Assembly: GCA_044869955.1 (NCBI GenBank)
Contig: JBIOYC010000053.1
Coordinates: 1 to 40,350, forward strand
Length of the DNA stretch: 40,350 bases
Direction: 5' to 3'
Source: CALMKX01 sp044869955
GTDB taxonomy: Bacteria; Acidobacteriota; Thermoanaerobaculia; Multivoradales; SZUA-115
The position numbers were made by a program, and so were the translations under genes. The first letter of the stretch is position 1, and every line of letters starts with the position of its first letter. The notes under the pieces were generated by a model that did no database searches, was not told where the DNA came from, and was given only the letters and a program-made list of their open reading frames with translations. Shown here piece after piece: positions 23,448 to 31,246 of the stretch.

Positions 23448-25922
23448 CTACTCTTCCCCGGGAGTCGTCTTCGTCAATATGAAGAGGTTCAACCTTAGGA
23501 GCCCGCCCACCGACTGTGTCTGCGGGTGGTCGGGTCCGAGAGTCGCCATGTAGATGTCCCGGGCTCGGCGGAACAAGGGCTCCGATTCTCTCCGCCGATT
23601 AGTGGACTGGAGCACTGTAGCGAGGTTGACGAGGTACTGCGCTACGACCGGATGATCCGAACCATAGGCTGCCTCACCGATTTCGAGGGCCCGACGATTC
23701 AGGGCTTCTGCCTCCTCGTGGCGGCTCGGCTCTTGAAGCACAGCTGCCAGATTGGTGAGGTCGATCGCCACCTCGGGATGATCCGAGCCGTAGAAACGCT
23801 CGTCGATGACCAGGGCTTGGCGCAGAAGCTCCTCCGCTTCCTGCCAGCACTTGGTGTCGTGAAGAACCGTGGCCGAGTTATTGAGGTCTCTCGCCACGCT
23901 GGGATGATCTCTCCCGTAGGCAGCCTCGTCGATTTCGAGAGCCCGGCGTAAGAGCGGTTCGGCTTCCTGAAGGCGGTTCGTAGCGCGGAGCAGCGTAGCC
24001 AGGTTGTTGAGGCTGATGGCCACGCGGGGATGGTCGGGGCCGTAGGCGAATTCGTCGATGCTCAGGGCGCGGCGCATCAGGGGCTCGGCGTCCTGTAAGC
24101 GGTTGGTGTCCTTGAGCAACAGAGCCAGGTTGTTGAGGTCTCTCGCCACGTCCGGATGGTCCGGCCCGTAGGCGGCCTCGTCGATGGCGAGGGCCCTGCG
24201 CATGGCAGGTTCTGCCTGAGAGTAGAGGCCCTTGACGTAGAGCAGGTGGGCCAGATTTGCCATCAGCCCGGTTGTTAGCTCTAGCACTGCTTCTCGTTCC
24301 GCCAGCTCGATGATTCGCTCGAGATGGCTTCGGAGCAGGTCCCACAAGGGCCAGGTGCGGACATCCCCGGGCTCGTCAGGGGCGTAGCCATCGACGAGCT
24401 GCGCTGTCAGTCCGACCCAGGTCGCCCGTGTCTCTGGAGGCACCTGACTCCGCACCACCTCCTGCACCAGCCGATGTACCCGTACGCTGCCGTCCCGCAG
24501 GCTGGCGAGGGAGTAGCGGGTGATCTCAGCGAGCGCGGCGAGCACGTCCACCGAGCTTGAAGGGGGATCGACAGCCTGCTCGGAGGCCAACAGGGTGATA
24601 GCTCCCTCGATCCGCTCTCCACCCTCTTCGAACAAACCGACAGGGATCGGCTCCGGGGCGAGGTGAGCCATCAGGCGCAGCAGGGCCCGACTCGGCAGGC
24701 TCAGCCGTTGGAAGCTGCCGCTCCAGGTGACGGCGAGGGCCAGGGGATAGTCGGTGGTGGCCGGGTCGTACCAGGCCAGCACGGCCTGGCAGTCCCGCTC
24801 CCAGTCGGCCAGGTACTGGGCGAAGCCGATGCCACGCACACGTACGTAGGCCGCCGCCTGTTCGAGGGCGAGGGGCAGATGCCCCAGGCGCTCCGCCAGC
24901 TGCGCCGCCAGCTGGGCATCATCGCCCCGGTGGCGCCGTCCGTCTTCGCTGGCTTCGAGCAGCAGGGCCACGGAGTCTTCCGGGTGGAGAGTGTCCACGT
25001 TCAAGAGAGCCAGCCCGGCCGGCCAGCGCCCGAGCCGGGAGGTCACCAGCACCTGCCCTCCCGGCAAGGTCGTTAGCTCACGAGCCGACTTCTGCGCCTC
25101 GTCCGAATCCACGTTGTCGAGGATCAGCAGCCAGCCGGGGTTGCCCCGCAGCCAGCCCCGCACGGCCGCCACCACTTCCTCCTCGGGCTGCCCTTCCAGC
25201 TTCAAGTTCAGCAGGTCTGCCCCGGCCAGCCCGGCGAGGGAGCGCTGGAGAGCCTGTGGACTCTCCGCCACGAGGAAGAACAGGGCCCGGTAGCCGCTAC
25301 CTTGCCGCCAGGCCTGCTCCACGGCCAGGCAAGTCTTGCCGACTCCACCCAGGCCATGCAGCACCAGCACCCGGCCTCCGGAAGCCAGCTGCCCGGCGAC
25401 CTCGGCGAGCTGCGCCTCGCGCCCCTTGAACAATGAACCGAGAGAGGGGAAGGGGAGGTTGGACAGCGAGGGCAAGCCGGAGGACGACTGCGCGCCGTCC
25501 TCCCCCGGCTTCTCCCCGGTCACGCCCCAGACCAGGCGGGCCAGACCTTCTTCGGTAACTCCACCTCGAAGGTCCACCCAGGTGTAGAGCTTGAGGAACT
25601 CTTGCAGCTCGATCTGGGCAGGCGCTGTCGGGAGAAGGACCGGGATGACAGCGAGGCTCTCGTCGCGCGTCGCACGATTGAGGAAGACCTCCATCTCGGG
25701 CACTCCCCAGGGCCCGAGCCCGTCGGCTCCCACGAACACGGCGACCGCGCGAGACTGCTCGATGGCCTTCTCGAGCTCCTTTTGCCAACGCCGGCCCGGG
25801 CGCAGATTCCACTTGTCGAGCCAAACCTCGATCTTGCGAGCCTTCAGCTCCTCGGCGATGGCCTCCACGGCCGGCTTATCGCGGCTGTTGTGGGAGAGGA
25901 AAACGTCGAACCCCGTCACCAT
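23448..25922 (-). CDS. TIR-STAND (NB-ARC)-TPR immune-type protein
   Basis: The product is 824 aa, ATG 25922, with AAGGAG five bases upstream. Residues 1-135 are a TIR domain (FDVFLSHNSRDK, IEVWLDKWNLRPG, FVGADGLGPWGVPEME). The glutamate after W72, E76, sits where NAD-cleaving TIRs have their catalytic Glu. Residues about 165-480 are an NB-ARC/STAND ATPase: Walker A HGLGGVGKT with K196, Walker B WLLILDNVDS, sensor LVTSRLG, and a GLPL-like LGHLPLALEQAAAY. Residues about 570-800 carry six kinesin-light-chain-type TPRs of 42 residues, each with a G-DHP motif. The layout is that of bacterial NLR-like defence proteins, in which ligand sensing by the TPRs triggers the TIR effector. The trigger and function are inferred. 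Confidence 0.88.
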   Translation of the reverse strand: MVTGFDVFLSHNSRDKPAVEAIAEELKARKIEVWLDKWNLRPGRRWQKELEKAIEQSRAVAVFVGADGLGPWGVPEMEVFLNRATRDESLAVIPVLLPTAPAQIELQEFLKLYTWVDLRGGVTEEGLARLVWGVTGEKPGEDGAQSSSGLPSLSNLPFPSLGSLFKGREAQLAEVAGQLASGGRVLVLHGLGGVGKTCLAVEQAWRQGSGYRALFFLVAESPQALQRSLAGLAGADLLNLKLEGQPEEEVVAAVRGWLRGNPGWLLILDNVDSDEAQKSARELTTLPGGQVLVTSRLGRWPAGLALLNVDTLHPEDSVALLLEASEDGRRHRGDDAQLAAQLAERLGHLPLALEQAAAYVRVRGIGFAQYLADWERDCQAVLAWYDPATTDYPLALAVTWSGSFQRLSLPSRALLRLMAHLAPEPIPVGLFEEGGERIEGAITLLASEQAVDPPSSSVDVLAALAEITRYSLASLRDGSVRVHRLVQEVVRSQVPPETRATWVGLTAQLVDGYAPDEPGDVRTWPLWDLLRSHLERIIELAEREAVLELTTGLMANLAHLLYVKGLYSQAEPAMRRALAIDEAAYGPDHPDVARDLNNLALLLKDTNRLQDAEPLMRRALSIDEFAYGPDHPRVAISLNNLATLLRATNRLQEAEPLLRRALEIDEAAYGRDHPSVARDLNNSATVLHDTKCWQEAEELLRQALVIDERFYGSDHPEVAIDLTNLAAVLQEPSRHEEAEALNRRALEIGEAAYGSDHPVVAQYLVNLATVLQSTNRRRESEPLFRRARDIYMATLGPDHPQTQSVGGLLRLNLFILTKTTPGEE
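23500..24240 (-). repeat. Six in-frame 126-nt repeats (TPR coding)
   Basis: The GPDHP/GSDHP coding segment recurs at about 23524, 23650, 23776, 23902, 24028 and 24154, exactly 126 nt apart, within the TIR-STAND gene. Neighbouring units are similar at DNA level, consistent with expansion by recombination. Confidence 0.85.
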
Positions 25923-26020
25923 CCAAGCTCCTTGCGCTGATTGCCCCGGAGCTTACCGCACGTGCTAGCGCAAGGATTCACGGAAGCATGCGGAGTGCTT
26001 CATCGCCGGGAGGGGCGGTT

Positions 26021-26075
26021 GAAGTCACCGCGCTGTTGGCGGCTGCGCGGGCGGTGCTGGAGAACCGCACCTTCG
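26021..26075 (+). pseudogene. Fragment of sensor-kinase gene (N-terminal region)
   Basis: These 55 bases match 27736-27790, near the start of the intact sensor kinase, with 7 differences and no gap. Both can be read as VALLAAARAVLENR-like peptide (here VTALLAAARAVLENRTF). Similarity stops soon afterwards. It is the left remnant of a duplicated kinase-regulator-reductase segment. Confidence 0.75.
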
Positions 26076-26130
26076 TCCGTCGGAGGTCGGCGGCGTCACC
26101 ACGCCCCCCGGCAATGACTCGCGCCCTCCT

Positions 26131-26234
26131 TCAAGTAGAGGTCGATACCCTCGGGGCAGAGCTCCTACAGCTTGCCGTGGGGATCGGCCTCCGTGTTGCA
26201 GCTCAAGGCCGCATCGAAACCGAGCTCGTCGAGC
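26131..26234 (-). pseudogene. Fragment of medium-chain reductase gene
   Basis: About 104 bases align without gaps to about 29911-30014 inside the intact reductase gene. The translated fragment reads LDELGFDAALSCNTEADP, then a stop codon where the intact gene has Asp, then ELCPEGIDLY. It overlaps the 3' end of the DUF6600 gene and supplies its stop codon. Orientation and order relative to the kinase fragment match the intact locus, with the part between them deleted. Confidence 0.75.
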
Positions 26235-26740
26235 CGGAGGCCGCTGCCGATCTCGAAGCGGGCCGAGGGCGGCAGCAGCGCCCTGCCGACGTAGCCTCCG
26301 CCGTCCTGCCAGGAGACCCGGGCCGGTCCCCAGATCGTACCGGGGACCCGGAGCCAACCGAAGCGCAGATCCCAGGTCCAACGGCCACAGTGGTAGGTCG
26401 CCCAGCCGAACGGCTCGTTCGAGACCCACGTCCAGCCGTAATCAGTGATCACCCAGCGGCCGTCGCTGTACGGGCGCCAGGAGGGGTCCACGTCGCGCGG
26501 GAACCAGGTCCAGCCGTGGTCGCGGCTCAGCACCCAGTCGCCGTAGGGCGACAGCTCGTCGTAGAAGAAGCCGACATCGCCTCGCGGCGAGGGCGCGCCA
26601 TCGTAGCCACGGTCGTAGTCGTGTTCGTCGCTGGACTGCGAACCCGGGGGAGTACCGTGACCCGGGGATTGAGCGTAGACCGCGCACTGGATGCCGGCTG
26701 CCAACAGGAGGGCGATGGTTGCCAGTCGAATCGGTAGCAT
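26165..26740 (-). CDS. DUF6600-like secreted protein, C-terminus replaced by reductase fragment
   Basis: The product is 191 aa, ATG 26740, with AGAAAGGACGG upstream, the same leader style as the two BON genes. Residues 1-23 are a signal peptide. Residues about 55-160 have the Trp-rich repeats of DUF6600 proteins (FYDELSPYGDWV, DPSWRPYSDGRWVITDYGW, VSNEPFGWATYHCGRW). Members are secreted, often in the same genomes as BON proteins, and their function is unknown. From about residue 168 to the end the frame reads through a piece of the medium-chain reductase gene (RLDELGFDAAL). The natural C-terminus is therefore lost, and whether the protein still works is unclear. Confidence 0.72.
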   Translation of the reverse strand: MLPIRLATIALLLAAGIQCAVYAQSPGHGTPPGSQSSDEHDYDRGYDGAPSPRGDVGFFYDELSPYGDWVLSRDHGWTWFPRDVDPSWRPYSDGRWVITDYGWTWVSNEPFGWATYHCGRWTWDLRFGWLRVPGTIWGPARVSWQDGGGYVGRALLPPSARFEIGSGLRLDELGFDAALSCNTEADPHGKL

Positions 26741-26835
26741 GAAGTACCGTCCTTTCTCGAACGCGCTGCCCGACGCGTCCGCTGATCTCCGATGAGCCTC
26801 ACGATCAGGAGCTCGTTCAACGGCAAGCCCGATGT

Positions 26836-26857
26836 CCTCCAGGCTCGTACCTGGAGG
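26836..26857 (-). terminator. Hairpin just downstream of the first BON gene
   Basis: CCTCCAGG (26836-26843), a 6-nt loop and CCTGGAGG (26850-26857) form a perfect 8-bp stem about 7 nt beyond the BON stop codon. There is no T-run, so termination is only suggested. Confidence 0.4.
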
Positions 26858-26863
26858 AGCTAT

Positions 26864-27418
26864 CTACGCTTTGTGGACGGCGAGAATCTTGGTCACACCG
26901 GAGACGGCCTTCGCGGTCCTGGTCGCCACTGCACGTCGATCGGCGGCGAACTCCTCGCCGAACCTGAGCGTGATGACGCCACTGGCGGCCACGGTACCGA
27001 TCTTGAACCCATCCGAGCCGAGCTTCTTGACCAAGGCGAGGCGAACGCGGGTCGCGAGCACGGCGTCCTTGACTTCGGCCTCGGCCTCACCGACGGCGAC
27101 GCCGGCCTTGTTGGGATCCGCCACGCTGGCTTCGAGCAGGACGTCGTTCTGCACGCTGCTGACACCGGTAACCGACTTGGCGACCGTCTCGGCGAGCTCG
27201 CGGGTCTCGCGCTTCTCGACCGTGCCCTTGAGCGTCAGCGCTCCGGCGTTCGAATCCACCTCCACGCGCATGCTGTCGGTGCCCAGCTGGTTGAGCAGAG
27301 CGAGCTTGACCTTCAGGGTGACGGTCCAATCCGCCTGGTTGTCCGCGGCATTCGCCGCGCTTGCACCGACCATGGCCACGCCGAGCAGCCCCGTCATTGC
27401 GAGGGTCTTCAGATTCAT
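26864..27418 (-). CDS. Secreted BON-domain protein (copy 1)
   Basis: The product is 184 aa with a signal peptide (MNLKTLAMTGLLGVAMVGA, ending ANA). Two BON-like units follow: WTVTLKVKLALLNQLGTDSM to SVQNDVLLE, and VKDAVLATRVRLALVKKLG to VSGVTKILAVHK. BON domains bind phospholipid or hold periplasmic proteins at the envelope. The protein is a clear paralogue of the one at 30589-31143: same length, shared KGTVEKRETRELAETVAKSV-type block. The leader AGAAAGGACGG is also shared, and the 46-nt element lies 56 nt upstream of the ATG. Confidence 0.82.
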   Translation of the reverse strand: MNLKTLAMTGLLGVAMVGASAANAADNQADWTVTLKVKLALLNQLGTDSMRVEVDSNAGALTLKGTVEKRETRELAETVAKSVTGVSSVQNDVLLEASVADPNKAGVAVGEAEAEVKDAVLATRVRLALVKKLGSDGFKIGTVAASGVITLRFGEEFAADRRAVATRTAKAVSGVTKILAVHKA

Positions 27419-27474
27419 GAGATGCCGTCCTTTCTGGAACGGCCTCCAACCTACTCCTTCGCCACTCGACCGCT

Positions 27475-27520
27475 AAGAGCACTTACTACCTGGAAGCGGG
27501 ACCCCGAGGTGAGTAGAAAC
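27475..27520 (-). promoter_or_regulatory. 46-nt conserved regulatory element, copy 1
   Basis: On the plus strand AAGAGCACTTACTACC (27475-27490) is followed by exactly 22 nt and GTAGAAAC (27513-27520). It is upstream of BON gene 1 and lies in the divergent gap before the sensor-kinase gene, so it could act on both. Two other copies have identical blocks and spacing. Confidence 0.7.
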
Positions 27521-27669
27521 CCCTCGATAGAGGTGCCGGCCTCGCCGGGATCCGCCGCGAGCGGCGCTGCCGACGGCGCCGATCCGAGCTCTCGACGATC
27601 GAATCGCGCTTCCTGCCGAAGCGCGAGCTCGCCCTCGACCTCGTGCACCTGCTGGGCCGAGACGGCATA

Positions 27670-28905
27670 ATGGCCCGAGAAGATCTCATGAGGAAACCGC
27701 GGGCACGTCAGGAAAGGGCGAGCGGTCGCGGCGACGAGGTTGCCGCGTTGCTGGCGGCCGCGCGGGCGGTGCTGGAGAACCGCGCCTTCGACGATGCGGC
27801 GAGGGCGGTCGTGAGAGCGTGCAAGGCGATCCTGGGCGCCGACGCCGGCCTCGTCGGAGTGTGCGCGGCAGGTGGCCAGGGACTCGAGATCGCCCATCTC
27901 GACCCCGGCAGCCTCGAGCTCGACTCCTCTGCCGACTTTCCCCCGCCGCTCCGCCGTCTGATCACCCGCACATGCAAGTTGGGTCGGATCGTCCTCGCCA
28001 ACGACCTTGCGAAGGGCGCCGCGCTGCGGACTGCGCTTGGCCGTGACGGCGCTCTGAGAAGCGCGCTTCTGGCACCGATCTTCGTCGCCGGCGAGGTGGC
28101 GGGGTTGGTCGGTCTGATCAACAAGGCCGGAGGTTTCTCCGCGGCCGATGCTCGGCTCGCCGAGGTCTTCGCCGAGATGGCGGCCGTGGTGATGCTCAAC
28201 AGCCGCACCGTCCATTCCGAGCACATGCAGGCATCGACGGTGCGGATGCAGTCGCTCTCACGCCGCCTGGTCGAGGTGCAGGAGAGCGAGCGGCGCCACA
28301 TCGCCCGCGAGCTCCACGACGAGGCGGGCCAGGCCCTGGTGTCGCTGCGCTTCGGGCTTCGGCGGCTGGAGCGAGACCTCGCCCGCGGGGTCGACGTCAC
28401 CGGCCGGTTGGCCGAGCTGGTCGAGCGGACGGATGCCGTCATCGACGGCCTGCACCGCCTGGCCGCGGATCTGCGGCCGGCGAGCCTCGATCACCTGGGG
28501 CTCGAGGCGGCCCTGCGCCAGTACTCGCGCTCGGCGGCGTCGAAGTTCGACCTGGCGATCCGCTTCAAGGCGCGCGGCTTCAACGGCCAGCGGCTCCCGA
28601 CCGTCGTGGAGACGGCTCTCTATCGCGTGGTCCAGGAGGCGATGACCAACGTGGTACGCCACGCCCGCGCGACCCGGGTCGACGTGCTGGTGGAGCGTCG
28701 TGGCGACCGGGTGATGGTGATGGTCGAGGATGACGGCGTCGGCTTCGAGCCGGACGGCGTCGAGCGAGGGGATCACCTCGGCCTGCTCGGCCTGAGAGAG
28801 CGAGCCGAGGCCCTGGGCGGGACCCTGACGTTGGAAAGCGCGCCCGGGGCAGGGACCACGGTGGTGGTGGAGGTGTCGAGTGCCGATTCGCATCCTGATC
28901 GCTGA
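27670..28905 (+). CDS. NarL-type sensor histidine kinase with GAF domain
   Basis: The product is about 411 aa. ATG 27670 is preferred, with GAGACGG upstream; GTG 27643 and ATG 27688 are alternatives. No membrane segment is seen, so it is cytoplasmic. Residues about 25-175 form a GAF sensor domain. The HisKA_3 dimerisation helix has the phospho-acceptor H216 in ERRHIARELHDEAGQ. The HATPase follows with LYRVVQEAMTNVVRHARA (N box), VEDDGVGFEPDG (G1) and LGLLGLRERAEALGG (G2). It overlaps the response-regulator gene by 26 nt, so the two are a cognate pair. The signal is unknown. A decayed copy of its 5' end lies at 26021-26075. Confidence 0.88.
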   Translation: MAREDLMRKPRARQERASGRGDEVAALLAAARAVLENRAFDDAARAVVRACKAILGADAGLVGVCAAGGQGLEIAHLDPGSLELDSSADFPPPLRRLITRTCKLGRIVLANDLAKGAALRTALGRDGALRSALLAPIFVAGEVAGLVGLINKAGGFSAADARLAEVFAEMAAVVMLNSRTVHSEHMQASTVRMQSLSRRLVEVQESERRHIARELHDEAGQALVSLRFGLRRLERDLARGVDVTGRLAELVERTDAVIDGLHRLAADLRPASLDHLGLEAALRQYSRSAASKFDLAIRFKARGFNGQRLPTVVETALYRVVQEAMTNVVRHARATRVDVLVERRGDRVMVMVEDDGVGFEPDGVERGDHLGLLGLRERAEALGGTLTLESAPGAGTTVVVEVSSADSHPDR

Positions 28906-29518
28906 CGACCACGCCATCGTCCGTTCCGGCCTCCGGGGGTTGCTCGGAGCCGACCCCGACCTGGAGGTCGTCGGCGAGGCCGAGGACGGCACGGAGGCGC
29001 TGCGCCTGGCCGAGACGCTGCACCCCGACATGGTCCTCCTCGACATCACCATGCCCCCTGGGAACGGCATCGAGACGGCGAAGCGCCTGAAGGAGGAGCA
29101 CCCCGAGCTCATCGTGCTCTTCCTCACCATGCACGAGGACGAGAGCCTGCTGCACGAAGCGCTACGGGCAGGTGCCGCCGGCTACGTGATCAAGCGGGCC
29201 GAGGAGCCCGAGGTCATCCAGGCGATCCATGCGGCGAGCCGGGGCGACATCTACGTGCACCCCGCCATGACCCGCGCGCTGCTGCAGCAGCCCGTCACCA
29301 CGGAGCACCGGCGCGGCTCGCCCGCGGAAGCGCTGACCCCTCGCGAGCTCGACGTCTTGCGCCTGCTCGTCAAGGGCAACACCAACCGGCAGATCGGCGG
29401 CCTGCTGGGCCTCTCGGTGCGCACGGTCGAAAACCACCGTGCCAACCTGATGGGCAAGCTCGGGCTGGTCAGCCGGGTCGAGCTGGTGAACTACGCCGAG
29501 GAGAACAACCTGCTGTAG
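28880..29518 (+). CDS. NarL/FixJ-family response regulator
   Basis: The product is 212 aa from GTG 28880, with GGAGG six bases upstream inside the end of the kinase gene. The receiver domain has acidic D9 and D10 and phospho-acceptor D55 (MVLLDITMP), then T and K in LTMHEDES and AAGYVIKRAEE. The LuxR-type HTH is at about 149-195 (LTPRELDVLRLLVKG and IGGLLGLSVRTVENHRAN). It should bind DNA as a phosphorylated dimer. Natural candidate targets are the three 46-nt elements near it, upstream of the BON genes and the glucan synthase; this link is inference. Confidence 0.92.
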   Translation: MPIRILIADDHAIVRSGLRGLLGADPDLEVVGEAEDGTEALRLAETLHPDMVLLDITMPPGNGIETAKRLKEEHPELIVLFLTMHEDESLLHEALRAGAAGYVIKRAEEPEVIQAIHAASRGDIYVHPAMTRALLQQPVTTEHRRGSPAEALTPRELDVLRLLVKGNTNRQIGGLLGLSVRTVENHRANLMGKLGLVSRVELVNYAEENNLL

Positions 29519-29561
29519 GGGGGCCAGACGAGGAGGCCGCAGGCCCATCGCCCGCGCTGGC

Positions 29562-30575
29562 TCAGAGCTCCGAGAGCTGCACCAGCTGCTTGCCCTGGCT
29601 CTTCCCCTGCAACATGCCGATGAAGGCTTGCGGCGCGGCTTCGATGCCCTGGGCGACGTCCTCCCGGTACTTCAGCTGCCCCTGCTTCAGCCAGCGGGCC
29701 AGCTGCGCGAGGCCTTCGGGGAACCGCTCGGTGTAGCCGGAGACCAGGAAACCCTGCACCTTGGCCTGCTTGACGATCAGCTGACCCAGCCAGCGAGGCC
29801 CGAGCTCGGGCTCCAGGAGGTTGTACTGCGACGTCTGGGCGCAGACGGAGACCCGCGCCCCGGCGTTGATCCGTCGCAGGACGGCATCGGTGAGGGCCCC
29901 GCCCACGTTGTCGAAGTAGATGTCGATGCCGCCGGGGCAGAGCTCGTCGAGCCGGCCCTGGAGATCCACCTCCGGGTCGTAGCTGAACGCCGCGTCGAAG
30001 CCGAGCTCGTCGAGCAACCACGCGGTCTTGGCTTCGGAGCCCGCCACTCCCACGACGCGACAGCCCCGGATCCTGGCGATCTGACCGGCGACCATGCCGA
30101 CCGCGCCGGCCGCCCCGGACACCACGACGGTCTCCCCCGGCCGCGGATCGCAGACGTCCAGCAGGCCGAAGAACGCCGTCAGCCCTGGCCGGCCGAGCAC
30201 TCCGAGGGCCGTCGAGATGGGCGCGAGGCTGGGATCGATCTTCCTCAGCTCGCGCCCGACCGCGACGGCGTACTCCTGCCAGCCCAAAGGACCTTCGACG
30301 GCATCCCCGGCCCGAAGCTCCGGATCCTCGGACTCGACCACGAAGGCGACCGCTCCACCGGTCATGACCTCCCCGATCGCGACCGGCCGGACCGAGGTCT
30401 CACCATCGCTCATCCGTCCTCGCAGGTAGGGATCGAGCGACAGGTAGACCGATCGAACCAGCACCTGGCCGGCGGCCGGGGAGGGCACCGGAGAGTAGAC
30501 CAGGTGGAAGTCGGAGACCTTGGGGAAGCCCACCGGTCGCGCAGCCAGAGTGATCTGCCGGTTCACCGTCGCCAT
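29562..30575 (-). CDS. NADP-dependent medium-chain reductase (CurA/prostaglandin-reductase-like)
   Basis: The product is 337 aa. I chose ATG 30575, giving MATVNRQITLAARPVG, which is the family N-terminus. The protein is a zinc-free MDR-type oxidoreductase that reduces alpha,beta-unsaturated ketones or similar enones. The substrate region has VRSVYLSLDPYLRGRMSD, and the cofactor site has VVVSGAAGAVGMVAGQIAR and VVGVAGSEAKTAWLLDELG. DELCPGGIDIYFDNVGG and GFLVSGYTERFPEGLAQLA are also typical. It lies 13 nt downstream of BON gene 2, so the two are probably one transcript. It converges with the response-regulator gene. A piece of a second copy survives at 26131-26234. Confidence 0.9.
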   Translation of the reverse strand: MATVNRQITLAARPVGFPKVSDFHLVYSPVPSPAAGQVLVRSVYLSLDPYLRGRMSDGETSVRPVAIGEVMTGGAVAFVVESEDPELRAGDAVEGPLGWQEYAVAVGRELRKIDPSLAPISTALGVLGRPGLTAFFGLLDVCDPRPGETVVVSGAAGAVGMVAGQIARIRGCRVVGVAGSEAKTAWLLDELGFDAAFSYDPEVDLQGRLDELCPGGIDIYFDNVGGALTDAVLRRINAGARVSVCAQTSQYNLLEPELGPRWLGQLIVKQAKVQGFLVSGYTERFPEGLAQLARWLKQGQLKYREDVAQGIEAAPQAFIGMLQGKSQGKQLVQLSEL

Positions 30576-30588
30576 GGGCTCGAGCGTC

Positions 30589-31143
30589 CTACTTCTTGTC
30601 GACGGAGACGACCTTGGTGACACCGTCGACGGCCTTGACGATCCGGGTCGCCTCGTAGCGCCGCGCGGCGGCGAAGTCGCGCTCGAACTCCAGGGTCACC
30701 ACGCCGTTGGCGGCTTCGGTGCCGATCCGGAATCCATCCGAGCCCATCTTGTCGACCAGCGCGAGTCGGATCTTGGTCTCGAGAACGGCGTCCTTGACCT
30801 CGGCCTCGGCTTCGGCGGCCGCGGCGCCGGCCTTGCCGGGGCTCGCTTCGCTGGTTTCGAGGTGGAGGTCGTTCCTCACGCTCTTCACGCCGGTGACCGA
30901 CTTGGCGATCGTCTCGGCGAGCTCACGGGTCTCGCGCTTGCCGACCGTGCCGTGGAGAGTCACGGCTCCAGCGGTGGAGTCGACATCCACGTGCAGACTG
31001 TCGACGCCCAGCTTGTTGAGCAGAGCGAGCTTGACGTTCAGGGTGGTGAGCCAATCCGCTTGGTCGTCCGAAGCGTTCAGAGCGTTCCCAGCGATCAGCA
31101 CCGCGGCGATCAGCACCATCGTTGCGAATGTTTTCTGTCTCAT
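30589..31143 (-). CDS. Secreted BON-domain protein (copy 2)
   Basis: The product is 184 aa with a signal peptide (MRQKTFATMVLIAAVLIAG). Two BON-like units follow, WLTTLNVKLALLNKLGVDSL to SVRNDLHLE and VKDAVLETKIRLALVDKMG to VDGVTKVVSVDK. It is paralogous along its whole length to the protein at 26864-27418, so the pair arose by segment duplication. A predicted role is envelope or periplasm maintenance, as for OsmY-like BON proteins. It carries the same AGAAAGGACGG leader, and the 46-nt element begins 57 nt upstream of the ATG. The MDR reductase follows in the same transcript. Confidence 0.82.
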   Translation of the reverse strand: MRQKTFATMVLIAAVLIAGNALNASDDQADWLTTLNVKLALLNKLGVDSLHVDVDSTAGAVTLHGTVGKRETRELAETIAKSVTGVKSVRNDLHLETSEASPGKAGAAAAEAEAEVKDAVLETKIRLALVDKMGSDGFRIGTEAANGVVTLEFERDFAAARRYEATRIVKAVDGVTKVVSVDKK

Positions 31144-31200
31144 GAGATACCGTCCTTTCTGTCTCGATCTCCAACCTATGCTCTCGGTCTTCGCAGCGGG

Positions 31201-31246
31201 AAGAGCACTTACTACCCAGGAGCAGGACCGCGACCTAGGTAGAAAC
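31201..31246 (-). promoter_or_regulatory. 46-nt conserved regulatory element, copy 2
   Basis: AAGAGCACTTACTACC (31201-31216), 22 nt, GTAGAAAC (31239-31246), upstream of BON gene 2. Its distal part overlaps the last codons and the TAG stop (31235-31237) of the glucan synthase, so coding and regulatory information are shared there. Confidence 0.7.

Noticed and set aside
23500..24240. CRISPR-like regular repeat array
   Set aside because: The 126-nt period is in frame and encodes TPRs throughout. There are no spacers.
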